A stretch of DNA of 64,000 bases from Gadus chalcogrammus (taxonomy: Eukaryota > Chordata > Actinopteri > Gadiformes > Gadidae). The position numbers were made by a program, and so were the translations under genes. This document shows positions 1 to 31,400 of this stretch, one piece after another. The stretch lies in assembly GCF_026213295.1 (NCBI RefSeq), contig NC_079425.1, positions 9,726,372 through 9,790,371 on the forward strand, read 5' to 3'. Within the stretch, counting starts at the first letter, position 1, and each line of letters begins with the position of its first letter. The notes beneath the pieces are model-generated. The model searched no databases and was not told the DNA's origin. It saw nothing but the letters and a program-made list of their open reading frames with translations.

Positions 1-2192
1 ATGCAATTTGAAATAGAAATAAATTTACTTGTAGGAAAAACTCTGAATTCCGGTCTCATGCTTTGAGCTGATGCAATAGATAGAGGATATGACGTTATTC
101 AATCCCGTTGCATGTATCCTAACCAGTGGCGAAGCTAGACCTTTTGTGGGTTGTTTCAAGCCCACCCAAAACTTGCCTTAGCCCACCCTATCGTTTCGTC
201 CATAAATCTAATATTCTTTTTTTTTTTTAGACAAGTAATGAGAGGATGGATAATGGCTAATGACCAGGCTCAAATGTGCTACATCGAAGGCAACCTTCCA
301 GCAGGAATCTCTTACGTCTGATTGGTGGGTGGGCGTCTCCTGTTTGACAGGAGGTCAAACAGGAGTACGAGGAGTGACTCAAGACCACGCTCTGTCCTTT
401 CAAAATTGTATTTACAGTCATGCTATCACATTTTATTTTCAACTCCAACACAGCACCTCACAAACACTCATCTCCCTCTTACCAACACATAACATGCCCC
501 AAGTGCGAGTCACTAGATCTGTCTCCATGGCCCTCCACCCAGTGCCCGCATACAATAACGGCTATGGGCAGCGGTCCTTCACCCATACTTTCACCAAAGT
601 CTGGAATGGCATTCCCCATCACATTAGAGCATTACAATCCATCACACAGTTCAAAAAAGCTTATAAACTGTTACTCCTCAACACATACACTTGCAAACAC
701 TGACTTATATAGATCACTGTCTATGCTCAGTCTGCTGTCTATATGATTGTCCTACTGATGTCTGACGTTCTATGTCCCTGTTATGTGTTGTATGTAAATG
801 TGACGTGTGATGTGCCTTGTCCCTGTTACATGTTATGTGTGCTGCAGAACAGGAACCCGCTGGAAATCAGCAATTTTACTGAGACAGGCCCGTTTTAAAT
901 TGTATCTTTGTTACTTTTAATACTATCCTGTATAATCCTCCCTCTTCTTTCAGCATTGACTGATCAACAATCAGCAAGTACGATGACATCTTCCGAAGAA
1001 CTTTGCAGCAGCGGCGTGGGCGAGGCGACAGAAATACTGCCCTTTTCAGGGCCATTTAAGAGTGCTTCCATGAGAGCTGGGCCCTTTTCAGGGCCTCACT
1101 GTTCCTCCTGTCCCGCTTCTCCAATGCCATCCTTCAGCTATGCCAGCCGATAGCCGTTTCGCCCAGCTGGCATATGGCCTGGTCAACCATGATACAGAGG
1201 ACCATCTTTTTCAATATTCGCCTTTTGATAATAGGCGAATATTGTCTTAATTATGCCTTGAATGCGTTATTTGGTGTTTGACTTTGGAATCTGAGAATGG
1301 ACATTCAGAATTCTGCAGTCTCAATTTGGTGTTTTCCCCGTCTTGTAAAGTGTGGCCACAGCCATAGAGTGAGAGATAGTTTATTGATAGAACGTATGCA
1401 CATATACTTAAGTTCCTCTTCAGTGAATGTAGATGCTATTGATAAAAAATATATTTTCGAGCAGATCTACAAGCTAGCAGTTTAAAAATCAGCTGCATCT
1501 ATTCAAAACACAAACAATGGCTCTTTCATAAGGACAAGCTGATGCCAACTTGGTTTTTTTTGATAGCTCACTTTGGTAGAACACTTAAAAGGGTTTCTGG
1601 CAAACAACACAGAAAACACAGGGAACACAATAGTTAAAAGGGTTAGGGTTTTTCTCACGTTTAACTGTTAACAAAGAATTTCACTCATTCTAAATGTTTC
1701 TTTGAATCTTAAAGAACTACGTATCGGATTGTTGTACTGTAGGTATAAACAGAGCTGCATTGGTAGGTTCCTTAATAGCTAACTAGTTAAATGTAAAATG
1801 TTCAGCAATATTGAGGAGGATATTTCGAAGCAGTAATGTTGTTTAGGTCATTGGTTAGAATTTCACTATTGCAATTATTTGTCATTATTAGGTGACACTG
1901 TTAGGGGACATTGTTGGGCACGCGAGACGTGGCTAACCCGTCTGTCATCCCAGTTATTTCCGCATAATTTTGCTTTTACTGTAAATGTCTACCCTGGACC
2001 TGCGCTATAGTTATAGGCGTCCTAGGCGATCGCCTAGGGCGGCAAATGCGTCGGGGGCGCCCTCTGGTGGCGGCCTTAATTAATAAATTCATTAAATCGG
2101 TTTAATCAACACAATTTCACCCCATTAGGGGTGTAGTATGTTGAGGACAGTTTAGGACAATGTATCGACAAAAATCATCATCGGATGTATAG
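1..2192. other. Gene-free, repeat-derived flank
   Basis: I see no gene here. A short stretch near 124-210 resembles the end of a decayed DNA transposon. 430-745 is a LINE 3' fragment, listed separately. A perfect 18-bp palindrome (CCTAGGCGATCGCCTAGG) sits at 2021-2038. The rest is AT-rich sequence without a convincing reading frame or splice structure. Confidence 0.6.
430..745 (+). mobile_element. LINE 3' fragment (C-terminal end of a non-LTR retrotransposon ORF2)
   Basis: The plus-strand frame shows motifs typical of the extreme C-terminus of CR1/L2/Jockey-type LINE polymerases: a 'YGQRSFTHTFTKVWN' block followed by 'GIPHHIRALQSITQFKKAYK'. Nothing upstream encodes the endonuclease or reverse transcriptase core, so this is a 5'-truncated dead copy. 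The exact LINE family is uncertain. Confidence 0.55.
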
Positions 2193-2420
2193 AAAATGCA
2201 TTTCATGCAGAGAATGCGGTGAGTGCTGTAGTGCAAAGTGAGTTTGAAAATATTTTTTAATAAAGCCACATAGATTAAGACAAGTGTGCTTAAATCAAGG
2301 GAAGGCATTTGAAAAAAGAAAATTTAAGAAAATGTAAATGGTTGGAAAAAAATAAAGTGACAGCTGACTGAAAAGCGCAAAGCATTGCTAAAAAGAATCT
2401 GAAAGGACAATTGCACTGCT

Positions 2421-2421
<1 letters not shown>

Positions 2422-2494
<73 letters not shown>
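2422..2494. repeat. (GT)n microsatellite
   Basis: Uninterrupted GT dinucleotide tract of about 73 bp, in the left arm of the large palindrome. The right arm carries an AC tract at the matching place (about 4039-4139). Confidence 0.97.
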
Positions 2495-2495
<1 letters not shown>

Positions 2496-2570
2496 CAGGG
2501 CCGACGGACTGCGGGGACAAAGGGGACAGTTGTGGGGGGGGCCCAAGGCAGAGGGGGGGCCCATGAAAAA

Positions 2571-2598
2571 AATAATAATAATAATAATAATAATAATT
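2571..2598. repeat. (AAT)n microsatellite
   Basis: Short AAT trinucleotide tract just before the C-rich minisatellite. Confidence 0.9.
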
Positions 2599-2611
2599 AC
2601 CTATCGGCCAC

Positions 2612-2740
2612 GTCTCCCCCCCCCCCCCCCCCCCCCGTCAACAATCGCCCCATACCCCCCCCCCCCCGTCAACAATCGCCCCATACCCCCCCCCCCCCGT
2701 CAACAATCGCTCCATACCCCTCCCCCCGTCAACAATTTAG
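2612..2740. repeat. C-rich minisatellite, about 31-bp unit
   Basis: Four consecutive units each join a long C run to the segment GTCAACAATCGCCCCATAC (starting near 2636, 2668, 2699 and 2727), with the last units degenerating. The right arm of the palindrome has no counterpart, so it arose after the arms formed. Confidence 0.85.
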
Positions 2741-2796
2741 CGCAGGGGGGCCCATTAGTACCTATAGTATAGGGGCCCAGGACTTGGTGCTACGGC

Positions 2797-2906
<110 letters not shown>

Positions 2907-3968
2907 TTTTAAGAGAATAGCGAGCCGGTGTAAAAGTAGCCCAATAGAGCGGGAAAAACAGCCCAATGTGGCAACACTGCCTGAACGGCCTGAACGTCCT
3001 CCAAAAGTAGCCCAATCTGGCGGGGAAACTTCCCAATCTGGCAACACTGCTGAACGTCCTCACGCTCCAGCGTCAACTTAAATCAATGTGACCAACTGAA
3101 AACGAAGCCGGTATGAAACTAAAACTGTAATTCTAAGTAAAGTTTAAATTATATCGAAATTATTGAAGATACAAGTGTGTGGATTTGTTAAATGGTTTGA
3201 ACGAAGGTAAACGGTTGAAAAATGATTGAGTTACGTCCTCCTTTGGACTCCCATGTTAAAATAAAGAGAGTATTTTGAAAAGTAGAATATCTTAAAAAGC
3301 ATAAAATAGGCCTACATAAAAAATCTGATAAGAAAAAAAATTATGAAGAACAATAGTTGAGCTCTGCATGCAGCATTTCCCTAATTAGTTAGGTGAGTGC
3401 TGCATGCAGCGCTCAACTATTGTTCTTCTAAGTTTTATTCTTTCTTTCTTTCTCACTACAAACTTTGGGACCTATCTCCTTCCTCAATTGTTCACCTAGA
3501 GACTCCATACAAAATTTACAATATTCAGAATGGCTTGGAATCGGGCGCTTCTTTTCAGATTTTTTAAATATTTTATACTTTTAGATATTCTACTTTTAAA
3601 ATATTATCTTTTCTTTTAACATGGGAGTCAATGGGACGACTGGTACTTCAATTGTTTAAGACGTACCTAAATCATTTTCACCGATTATCTTCGTTCAAAC
3701 CATTTAACAAATCTACACCCTTCTATCTTCAATGATATCTAAACGGAATTTCGATAAGATGTAAACTTTCTTCAGAATCACAGTTTTAGTTTCATACCGG
3801 CTTCGTTTTCAGTTGGCCTCATTGATTTACGTTGACGCTGTAGCGTGAGGACGTTCAGCAGTATTGCCAGATTGGGCTACTTTTAAAGGACGTCCAGGCA
3901 GTGTTGCCAGATTGGGCGGTTTTTCCCGATCTATTGGGCTACTTATAATCACGCACCTGCTCGCTATT

Positions 3969-4140
<172 letters not shown>

Positions 4141-4382
4141 AGCAGTGCAGGGCAATACATTTGACCTTTCAGATTCTTCAGTTCAATTCATTTTACATTT
4201 CTGCATTTTTAGCAATGCTTTGCGCTTTTCATTCAGTCACTTTATTTGTTTCCAACCATTTACATTTTCTTAAATGGTGTGTATGTTTACATTGTTGAAC
4301 TTTTGTTCAAATCTCTTCACTTGATTTTAGCCTTTTAACGTTTCTTTATGTCTTATTCTATGAAAATATTTTCAACCTAATT

Positions 4383-4622
4383 TTGCATTACGGCACTCAC
4401 CGCATTTTCTGCAGGAAATGCATTTACTAGTTTAAAATGTTCACCACATTTTCTCATTCTGATTGCTGTAGTAGTTGCCCATGGTGGGCTATTACCTACT
4501 ACAGGTGATTATTTGCTGATATTTTGCATTATGGCGAATCAGTATGCAATTAATAGTTAAAATATTCACCAAAAATCAATAAAAATAGATTTTCTCATTC
4601 TGATTGCTGTAGTAGTTAGCAG
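4383..4622. repeat. Diverged tandem duplication, about 145-bp unit
   Basis: The segment containing TTTTGCATTA...TTCACCA...TTTTCTCATTCTGATTGCTG occurs twice, at about 4383-4480 and about 4525-4622. The block CTCATTCTGATTGCTGTAGT is identical in both. The first unit overlaps the outer end of the large palindrome. Confidence 0.65.
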
Positions 4623-4874
4623 ACATTTTTATTTCAATAACATAAGATGTATGATGTCAGATTGTTGCATTTTGGATGGATAATATTTGTGTCAATGTAG
4701 TTTGATGTAAGACTCCATATTTCCTTCTATGGTGCGTACAGTATTGTGGATTTATGTCAAATTTGATACAGCCCTTTCTATAGTATTAATACTGTATGTC
4801 AAAATTTGTTTGAATTTTGTTTGAATAACGGTTGCTTTTATTATTATGTGAATGGAGTCTAATGTAAACCTTGC

Positions 4875-5975
4875 ACGCTTGAAACTGGTATCCCTCAAGG
4901 CTCGGTACTGGGGCCTCTTCTGTTCTCCCTCTATACCAGATCCCTGGGCTCTGTGATAACATCACACAGCTTTTCCTATCACTGCTATGCTGACGACACT
5001 CAGCTATTTCTCTCTTTCCCCTCATCTGACAAAGCCCTGATAGCAACACGCATATCTGAATGTCTGGCAGACGTCAGCACTTGGACAACTGCCAATCACC
5101 TGAGGCTTAACCTCAACAAGACTGAGCTCCTCCTAATGCCAGGGAAAGATTGCCCACACATGGACTTACTGGTCACTGTTGAGAACATCACTGTATCTCC
5201 TTCTCCAACTGCCAGAAGCCTCGGTGTTGTACTGGACAATCAGTTATGCTGCACCGCAAACATCACTGCGGTGGACTGATCCTACAGATTTGCACCTTAC
5301 AACGTCCGCAGGATCCGGCCTTTCCTCACAAGGGAAGCAGCTCAGCTTCTATTCCAATCACTGGTCATCTCCCGCCTCGACTACTGCAACTCGCTCCTGG
5401 CTGGACTCCCTGCCTCTGCGATTAAACCTTTGCAGCACATCCAGAATGCGGCAGCGCGCCTCGTGTACAACCTACCGAAGTTCTCCCATGTGACCCCCCT
5501 CTTCCGGGACCTCCAATGGCTCCCTGTAGTACCTTGCATCAGATTCAAGATTATGGTACTGGCTCCCTGCCGATGTCAGGATCGCAGAGTCGCTCACCAG
5601 CTTGCAAAAGACTCAAAACTCACCTGTTCAGAGTTCAGTGCGACTCTGCATAGCTACCCAGCCCCTTCCAGGCACCATTATATGTTGTACGTCCTGACAC
5701 TTAATGTACGCACTTATTGTACTCACTTTATCTGCATTGCACTTATTCATACTACTTAATTGTGTAACATCTGCAGTAGCTGCTACCATTGCTGTACACA
5801 GGGAATGGGTTAGCCTTGCGATTGTTAGTACTTGCACTTGGCTCTATGAACATCTTTACTGTACTGACAGCGATATATTGTTTCACTATGACAAATGTAC
5901 TTATTGTAAGTCGCTTTGGATAAAAGCGTCTGCTAAATGCCCTAAATGTAAATGTAATGTAAGGCCCCATGTTTC
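4875..5975 (+). mobile_element. 5'-truncated L2/CR1-like LINE with reverse transcriptase remnant and 3' tail
   Basis: The frame opening near 4880 encodes the RT hallmark '[18 protein letters not shown]' and then the catalytic 'YADDTQLF' motif. After a frame change near 5275 the thumb/C-terminal signature follows ('VISRLDYCNSLLAGLP', 'LQHIQNAAARLVYNLPK'). The copy ends with the fish L2-type tail (CTTTGGATAAAAGCGTCTGC then TAAATGxxxTAAATGTAAATG) at about 5911-5965. The 5' half of ORF2, including the endonuclease, is missing and there are frameshifts, so it is non-functional. Related tails recur at 10912-11048 and, reversed, at about 38905-38965. Confidence 0.88.
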
Positions 5976-5984
5976 ATTTTTTGT

Positions 5985-8551
5985 TGTAAATTTAGGTTAA
6001 ATTGTGGATTTAGTATTATGTTAAATGTCACATTGTCTGTAGGGATATGGATACTACTATGTGAGATTGTATGTAAGATTATGCAAAACATTCTGTTTTC
6101 CAAAAATTCCAAAAATTATGATTGGAACTCTCAAAGAACGAGAGGTTGATTAATAAAACCTTTCCAATCATTTGAAAATTAGTCAGTCTGGTCGTTTTAT
6201 GAAGTAAATGAAGAAAAATCTCAGTGTACACACGATTTTTAAGAAGGTGTGAACCCGACTTTTAAGAGTTTTGACAGATGCCATATAAATCACATTGCTG
6301 GTGTCAATTTAATTACACATAAATATTATTGTGTAACACAGAATAGATATTACACAGCAAAATAATAGCTGAATGTCACATGTGTAAAACCGATGGTCCC
6401 ATTACACACCCAAAAGGAGAGCTCAAGAAATAGAGGTCAAAATAGACAATGTGGTCAAACCATACCTAACCGGTCACATTACAAAATAGATATTGCATCC
6501 TCTTTATTACAAGGTCACTTTTAAGAGTCGATACAATTCAATGAGTTTAACCTTTTTCCTACATACAGTACTTATAGAAATGTAGACCATTACAATGATA
6601 CATTCTTGAACCATCATCACAGATCAGTTCCTTGTTACAGCAAAAACAGTACATGGACTGAAAGAGTGGAACCATCCTCAGAGATCAGTTGAACTCAGAG
6701 AACAGTCACAGCACATGCATTACATGGCCTGTAGGAAACACAAAAAGATGGTTCCCATCCCACAATGCGCTAATAAACAATTACAGTTAGCAGATGGATA
6801 TCTCGCAATGAGAATCTTAGCCATTTTGTTTACACAGTCCAGACAAAAAAAGAGAATCCTTAAAATAAAATAGAATACAACAAGAACAAATAAACAAACA
6901 TGCAAGCCATAAAACTGGCCTTAATCAAAACAAAGGTACTGTCAACTTTTTCTTATCAAGGCCTACTCGGAATCATGAAGTATAATACAAGATTTTAAAA
7001 ACAATATTTGTGGTGGGCATATTTGACCAGAACATAAAAACTGTTTAAAAAGGTAAATCTAACCAAACAATCTTAATTAATTTTATCGAAACAAATCCAG
7101 TATAATATTTCTAAAATATAGAATACTATTCCAATTTGATGCGTTCCTGACGCAGTATCATGCAACACAAACACATTCAACAATGTGATATAACTTTGAT
7201 ATTTCACTATTAACGTACAATAACCACACGTACAGTATCATTTTAAATACATTTACATCTATAGAGATATAGTTAGTTTAAACTTTTTGCTATAAATTGA
7301 CCCAGATGACATTGTCACCTCTGATATATGTTAATTTAGATTATTTCTAAAAAGGCTTTCCCATAAAAAATAGTTATATATATAATTATATAGGCTATAT
7401 ATATAAATATAATAAATATATATTATATTTAAATATTGGGGTTGAAATGATAGTAATAGTAGTAGTAATAGTTGGATTAAAATCTCGCTGTAAAACTGCA
7501 CTTTGGCTTGAATCCAATTAATTATTTTAATAACTATGAGAACGATCATCAAAGCAGTAGATGCTTATGCAGTGAGAGAAATGCATTCAGTAGAATAATA
7601 GATCTGTAAAAAGGTGTATTTCAAATCTATATACTATACGTAGACTTTTTTTTCCTTTCTACAGCAACAATTTACTGAAATAAACTTTTTCTCCAAAATA
7701 GTGATCCATCTCAGTAATTTTCCTCTGTAATACTTTCTCTATTCAGGTCATATTTTGCTAAATCTAAAAGGGATGGTTGTCTGAAAAATATAAAGCTATA
7801 ATTGTAGCGTCAATTTCAGCCACTACAGGCTGCTAATGGGAAAAACGTACATAGTGCAGGTTTAGGTAAAAATAATAGCTTTGTTTCCTATTAATACAAT
7901 TTTTTCTCAACCTACATTTTTCGAATGCAGTATAAATGCAGTCAAATGTAAATAAAATACAGTAATAGTAGAGTCACTGCCATTGCAAAGAGCACCATGA
8001 TGTGCTTATTATGCCTACAACGTTTACATATTTTCACCTCAGTTTTGTAATCGTCAATGCAAATGTAGATTCATGTATAATAAACACAATCTTCTCATCG
8101 GTAATAAAAGTATTTTGGATGTGTGTAGATGCTAGAACGTGTTAGCAGGTATCGGTGTCCTGATGTCCTGCAGGGAGGAACTGTGAATGTTAGATATTTG
8201 AAGAATGGCAGCTGAAGAATGGAGACTGAAAAAATAAAAAGGCGCAGCCGAGCAATAGACCTGGGTCTAGTGTCACACATAGCCTATGGCGCCCCTTGCT
8301 GCTCACGAGTATGATTATGAGGATCCTCCTTCGAAAGAATGCTCCAACAAATACAAATGCTCATCATCCAGTTCACGTTTCACAGCTTTTACCTCACAGA
8401 ACCTAAGAAAGAAAGAAAAGAGGGAACCATCTTAGTGAGGAAAAACAATACTTATTATACACCATGCAAAGTGACAGCACAATGGCTTAAGCAGAATTAA
8501 GAAAAATAATGTGAGCCACATATTTGTTGAAAGTACAAACTAACCTGTGTG
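5985..8551 (-). other. nfat5: nfat5 3' flank, probably mostly 3' UTR
   Basis: I see no protein-coding gene here. On the minus strand this stretch follows the nfat5 stop codon. A canonical AATAAA (complement at 6503-6508) could end a roughly 2 kb 3' UTR, consistent with the long 3' UTRs of vertebrate NFAT5. A possible intron just after the stop is suggested by a donor-like CAG/GTTAGT (minus, about 8540-8548) and an acceptor-like TTCTTAG (minus, about 8405). Which poly(A) signal is used is a guess. Confidence 0.4.
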
Positions 8552-27386
<18,835 letters not shown>

Positions 27387-28416
27387 CGCAGTGCCTCTGG
27401 ATTCGAGAAATTGGATACGCTCTAACACAAAGCGTGACGTTTTCCGTGAGAACTGTTTCCTCGATAAAATTCAAATAAAAGTTTGTTACAAAGTTAACAT
27501 AAGTCATGTGTATGAAATCATCTAGGTTATAGTTGGCCGGCCCCAGGCTGTCAACCACGGCGGTTGTTCGGGTTCATTGTGAATGTTTATGATCTGAGGG
27601 GCTGAGAGGGACTCATGTTGTGGGTGACGCCCACATGATGACGTAGGACTGAAGTCCGAATTGTGCGCAAGCTTTCATCAGTCATAACTTTTTTTACATA
27701 AATACCATAAAATATTTTCAATGATTGATTGATTTTCAATGACTTGGCTGACTAAAGATGAAAGTAGTTGATTCAAAGACACAACATGTCTGCCTTGTAG
27801 GGGTATAATATGGACAAATAGTTAATATGTTAAATTGTAGGCTACATTATTCAGAAAACATGTCAAGTTTTAAAGGCTTTCATTATTGTGACAGGGTATG
27901 CTTCCGGCTCTTCTAAAGTAACAATAAAGCCGAAATATGAGTCAATGTTGGGTATATAGACACCCAATATGTGGGATTTCTATTGCGACTTGGGGGTAGA
28001 AGAAGTAGTGAAAGCCTTTAAGAGAAATATACTTTCACAGCCAATATCGGTTCATCACATAACAAAAAAACGGGTATTGTGCCCACAGCAGTAGGAGGAC
28101 TAGTATTAAAGAATTATCAAATAGCCTACAATTAAACAAAGAGATTGAAAATGAGAGAAAAGTTTTTGAAACATTGTATTCGAGCAACATCAATTTATTT
28201 GTAAGAAAATATACATAAACAGGACTATAGTATGCTAATAATGCTATAATGATATATAACAACAATCATTTCTCAGAATATCAATTACAATAGCAACAAT
28301 AATAGCCTTATATAAGTGGATAAATACAAATTTTAATAGACATAATTACTCATAACATATATGTTAGTACATACGAATTATATTATTACAAAACAGTCTC
28401 TAAAGGTTGGAATACA
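27387..28416. other. Spacer between pkd1l2 3' end and nfat5 start (holds nfat5 5' UTR and promoter)
   Basis: Both neighbours lie on the minus strand, so this roughly 1-kb spacer must hold the nfat5 5' UTR and promoter and the pkd1l2 3' UTR. 27530-27680 is its most GC/CpG-containing part. The complement of an AATAAA at 28194-28199 could end the pkd1l2 transcript. No TATA box or other gene is obvious. Confidence 0.5.
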
Positions 28417-31400
28417 TTAGACAATAGAGGAAATCATTGAGACTCCATTTTTTGAAGAAGAGGAGACAACTGTGTCCTGACTCGGACCGCCTTTAGTCTT
28501 AAACTTAATTCCAAACAAACTGCAGAGCTTCATGAGCATCAGGTCCACTATCTCCTCCTCTTCAGACGGCTAGAGAGCAACAGTAAGAGAAGAAGAAAAT
28601 AATTCCTACAGAGAGTAATGTAGTTTTCCTTCAGATCCTCTGCTAATCACAGGGATATACCCCTTAGCTATGAGGCTGATAATAATACCCATTCATTCGA
28701 GTGAGAATATTTTAAACGGGCGGATAGTTTAGCTAAAGCTAAAGCATTAGTTTTGGTTTAAGACCTAACAATCAATCCTTAAGAGCAAATTACAAACCTT
28801 ATGATGGATCTGCTCTTGAGTGAATGCCACCAAGATGACGGATATGAAGAGGTTCAGAACCACGAAAGTCATGAAGACAATGCAGGAGCCAATCAGGAAT
28901 CCACCAAGCAACGGGTTATAATTCAGAACCTGAGGAAGGGTACAGGATAAATCTAAGTGAATCTCAATCTACTGATATTGAATGAGTTACAGGGAAATCA
29001 TCTCCAACTGACCTCATCATAGTTGAATATTCCTAGTTGAAGGCTGACCATGGTCAAGGCCGAATCAAGCAGAGTGCGGTATGAGTACATCTTCCATCCG
29101 TACAGAAGATTCGACTAAGGAACGGAAGACCAGATGGTACGATAGACTTTTTAGATCCCAGACAGGGAATTCAGGCTTCCCCGCACAATGTCAAGGACAG
29201 TGATATCAGCTAAAAATCAATCAAAATTCTTCAGAATTCAGAACAGTTTTTTTAACTTGAAAAACAATGAGCTACAGGGGTTCTTTGTGAAAGATTCACA
29301 TTCGCCCTTACCGCGATGGAGTAGGCGAGGAACATAATGGTGATGACCACGAGGAAGCCGGAGATATCAGTCCAGGCCCGCTGCAGTGTGGCTGTGATCA
29401 TGTGCAGTTTAGGGTTGAGTCTCATTAGGTGCCACAGTTTGATCGTAGCCAGCAACACTAGGAAGGCGATCAGGTACCCAAGCACTGCATCGGCTGTGGC
29501 AGTCTCGTGGAAACTGGGAAATCTGCACACATTCAATTCAATTTGTGTATGCCTTTATTAATATCAGAGCGATCATCCTCAAAGGCCTTCACAGGCCATG
29601 TTATACGATATACCCCCCTAAAGCATTCTAAGAGTAAGGAAACCTCCCTTGATCACCAAGAAATCCCTCCTTGCAGGCATTGTGAGTGCAATGGGTTCCC
29701 TTATGGGCAGACACATTGGTAGCATAACAAGCAGATAAGTTTGAGGCGCACATCACTGTGTACATAACTGAACTGACAACAGCATGGACATGTCAAGGTA
29801 ACCACATTAATAAATTACTGCAGAATCATCACCTTTCTTTCATCAAAGGAACAAAACCGGTTTGTGAATGACTCACTGGTTTTTGTGTGTCTGGTAGTAA
29901 GCCATGTCGCGGTTCCCCAGAAGGGTTCTCTTAATGAAGACAGACAAAGCACTCCAGCTGAGCAGAATGATAGCAAGCTCTAACAGATTCCACTTGTTCC
30001 TGAAATAAGCCCAACTGTGTTGTTTTATGAGCTTTCCCTGTGAGAAGACAAGCACACAGCCTGTGATTGTGAAACAGAATAGCATAGCTATCAACTGTTA
30101 AAACATAAAAAACATTTATTCATGTTGGGGGGAGACAGACCCAGACACACCAAAATTAAGGTTGGGTTCTATTATCTATAGTCAACGGTCCGGATACAAT
30201 ATTTTACCTGAATAACCATGTAATAAAAGATGAAAAGGAAGTAGATGGCTTCAGAAGCCATGACGAAGATGTGAAGACCACCGGCAGATTGGTAGAGACG
30301 AATGGTTTGTAGCTCACTCCGGAACTGGAATGCTCCTGGTCGCATTGAAAGTCAATATTGATCAGAATTAAACCTGCACTCGTTGAAGGCACTGCTTCTT
30401 CATGGCTTATTTTTTTTTATATTGCTTTAATGTGCTGTCAGTAAGATTTAAGAGCTGGGAATTCAGAGTAATTTGTTGTTGCCCGCGATTGTCGCTCGCT
30501 TGAGACCCGCTTCCTGCTGCCCGATGCCTGCTGACCACCGCCTCGGCGCTGCCCGCTACCAACTGCAGGAGGCGGTGGTGCCTAAGCGCTGCCCGCTGCC
30601 GAGGCAGCGAGGCTCCGGCGGGAAACAATCGCGATCAACAATCGTGGGCAACAAACCCTTTCTCCTCCATGTCGTGGTTCAGTCTACTTCAGATTGATTA
30701 TATTATTATATCGATTTATTATTTAGATATAAACTCCAGGATTCCCGCCAGAGCAACCGGAGTGTTCTAGAATATTTACAGAACACGGCCTAGGGTGAGC
30801 GCATGGTACCATGGCAACAAGCTGCTCAGGGCCACGCCCCAACCCTCCTCCTTGACCCGCCTCTCTCCTCCTCATTTGCATTAAAGCTACAAAAGCTATT
30901 TGGGGAAAGCTAAATGTGCAACTGGCTCGTAGTGTCTGTAATTCTGCACCACGGCTGAATTTCGGGAATGTCTTCAAATACTGTGTTAGGGGCCCACTAA
31001 TATCTATATTAAAGCATCCATAAAGTAGCATGCCATGGGACCTTTAAGAGACGTAAAGCGCCTCAACAATTTGAAGGACCAGGCAGGTGAGAGTGCTTTT
31101 TGTTATTATATTAACTTTCACACCATCTTCAACTGAAACAACGGCTGTACAGGGACATCGTATAGCACATAGTGCATGTCGAAGCTATGCACTATTATGC
31201 AAATCAAGTGGCTATATACATGTGACTTACCTATGCCAGTGGTCTCTAGCATGAGTGTAACCAGACAGAAGAGGTTGACATTGGCATTGTATACGGTGAA
31301 CTCTACAAACAGGGCTTGGGTGTACACATCCAGCCAAGTGTTGTCAAATAGATAACCAAGTGTTCTGAAAGACAACAACATGACAACACGATTGTATAAC

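Noticed and set aside
4875..5759. Possible active reverse transcriptase gene
   Set aside because: The 5' half is missing and the frame shifts after the YADD region, so it is a dead LINE copy.
30480..30640. CpG-island promoter inside pkd1l2
   Set aside because: The GC-rich block is bounded by inverted repeats and looks like an inserted element. No first exon or splice donor is seen next to it.
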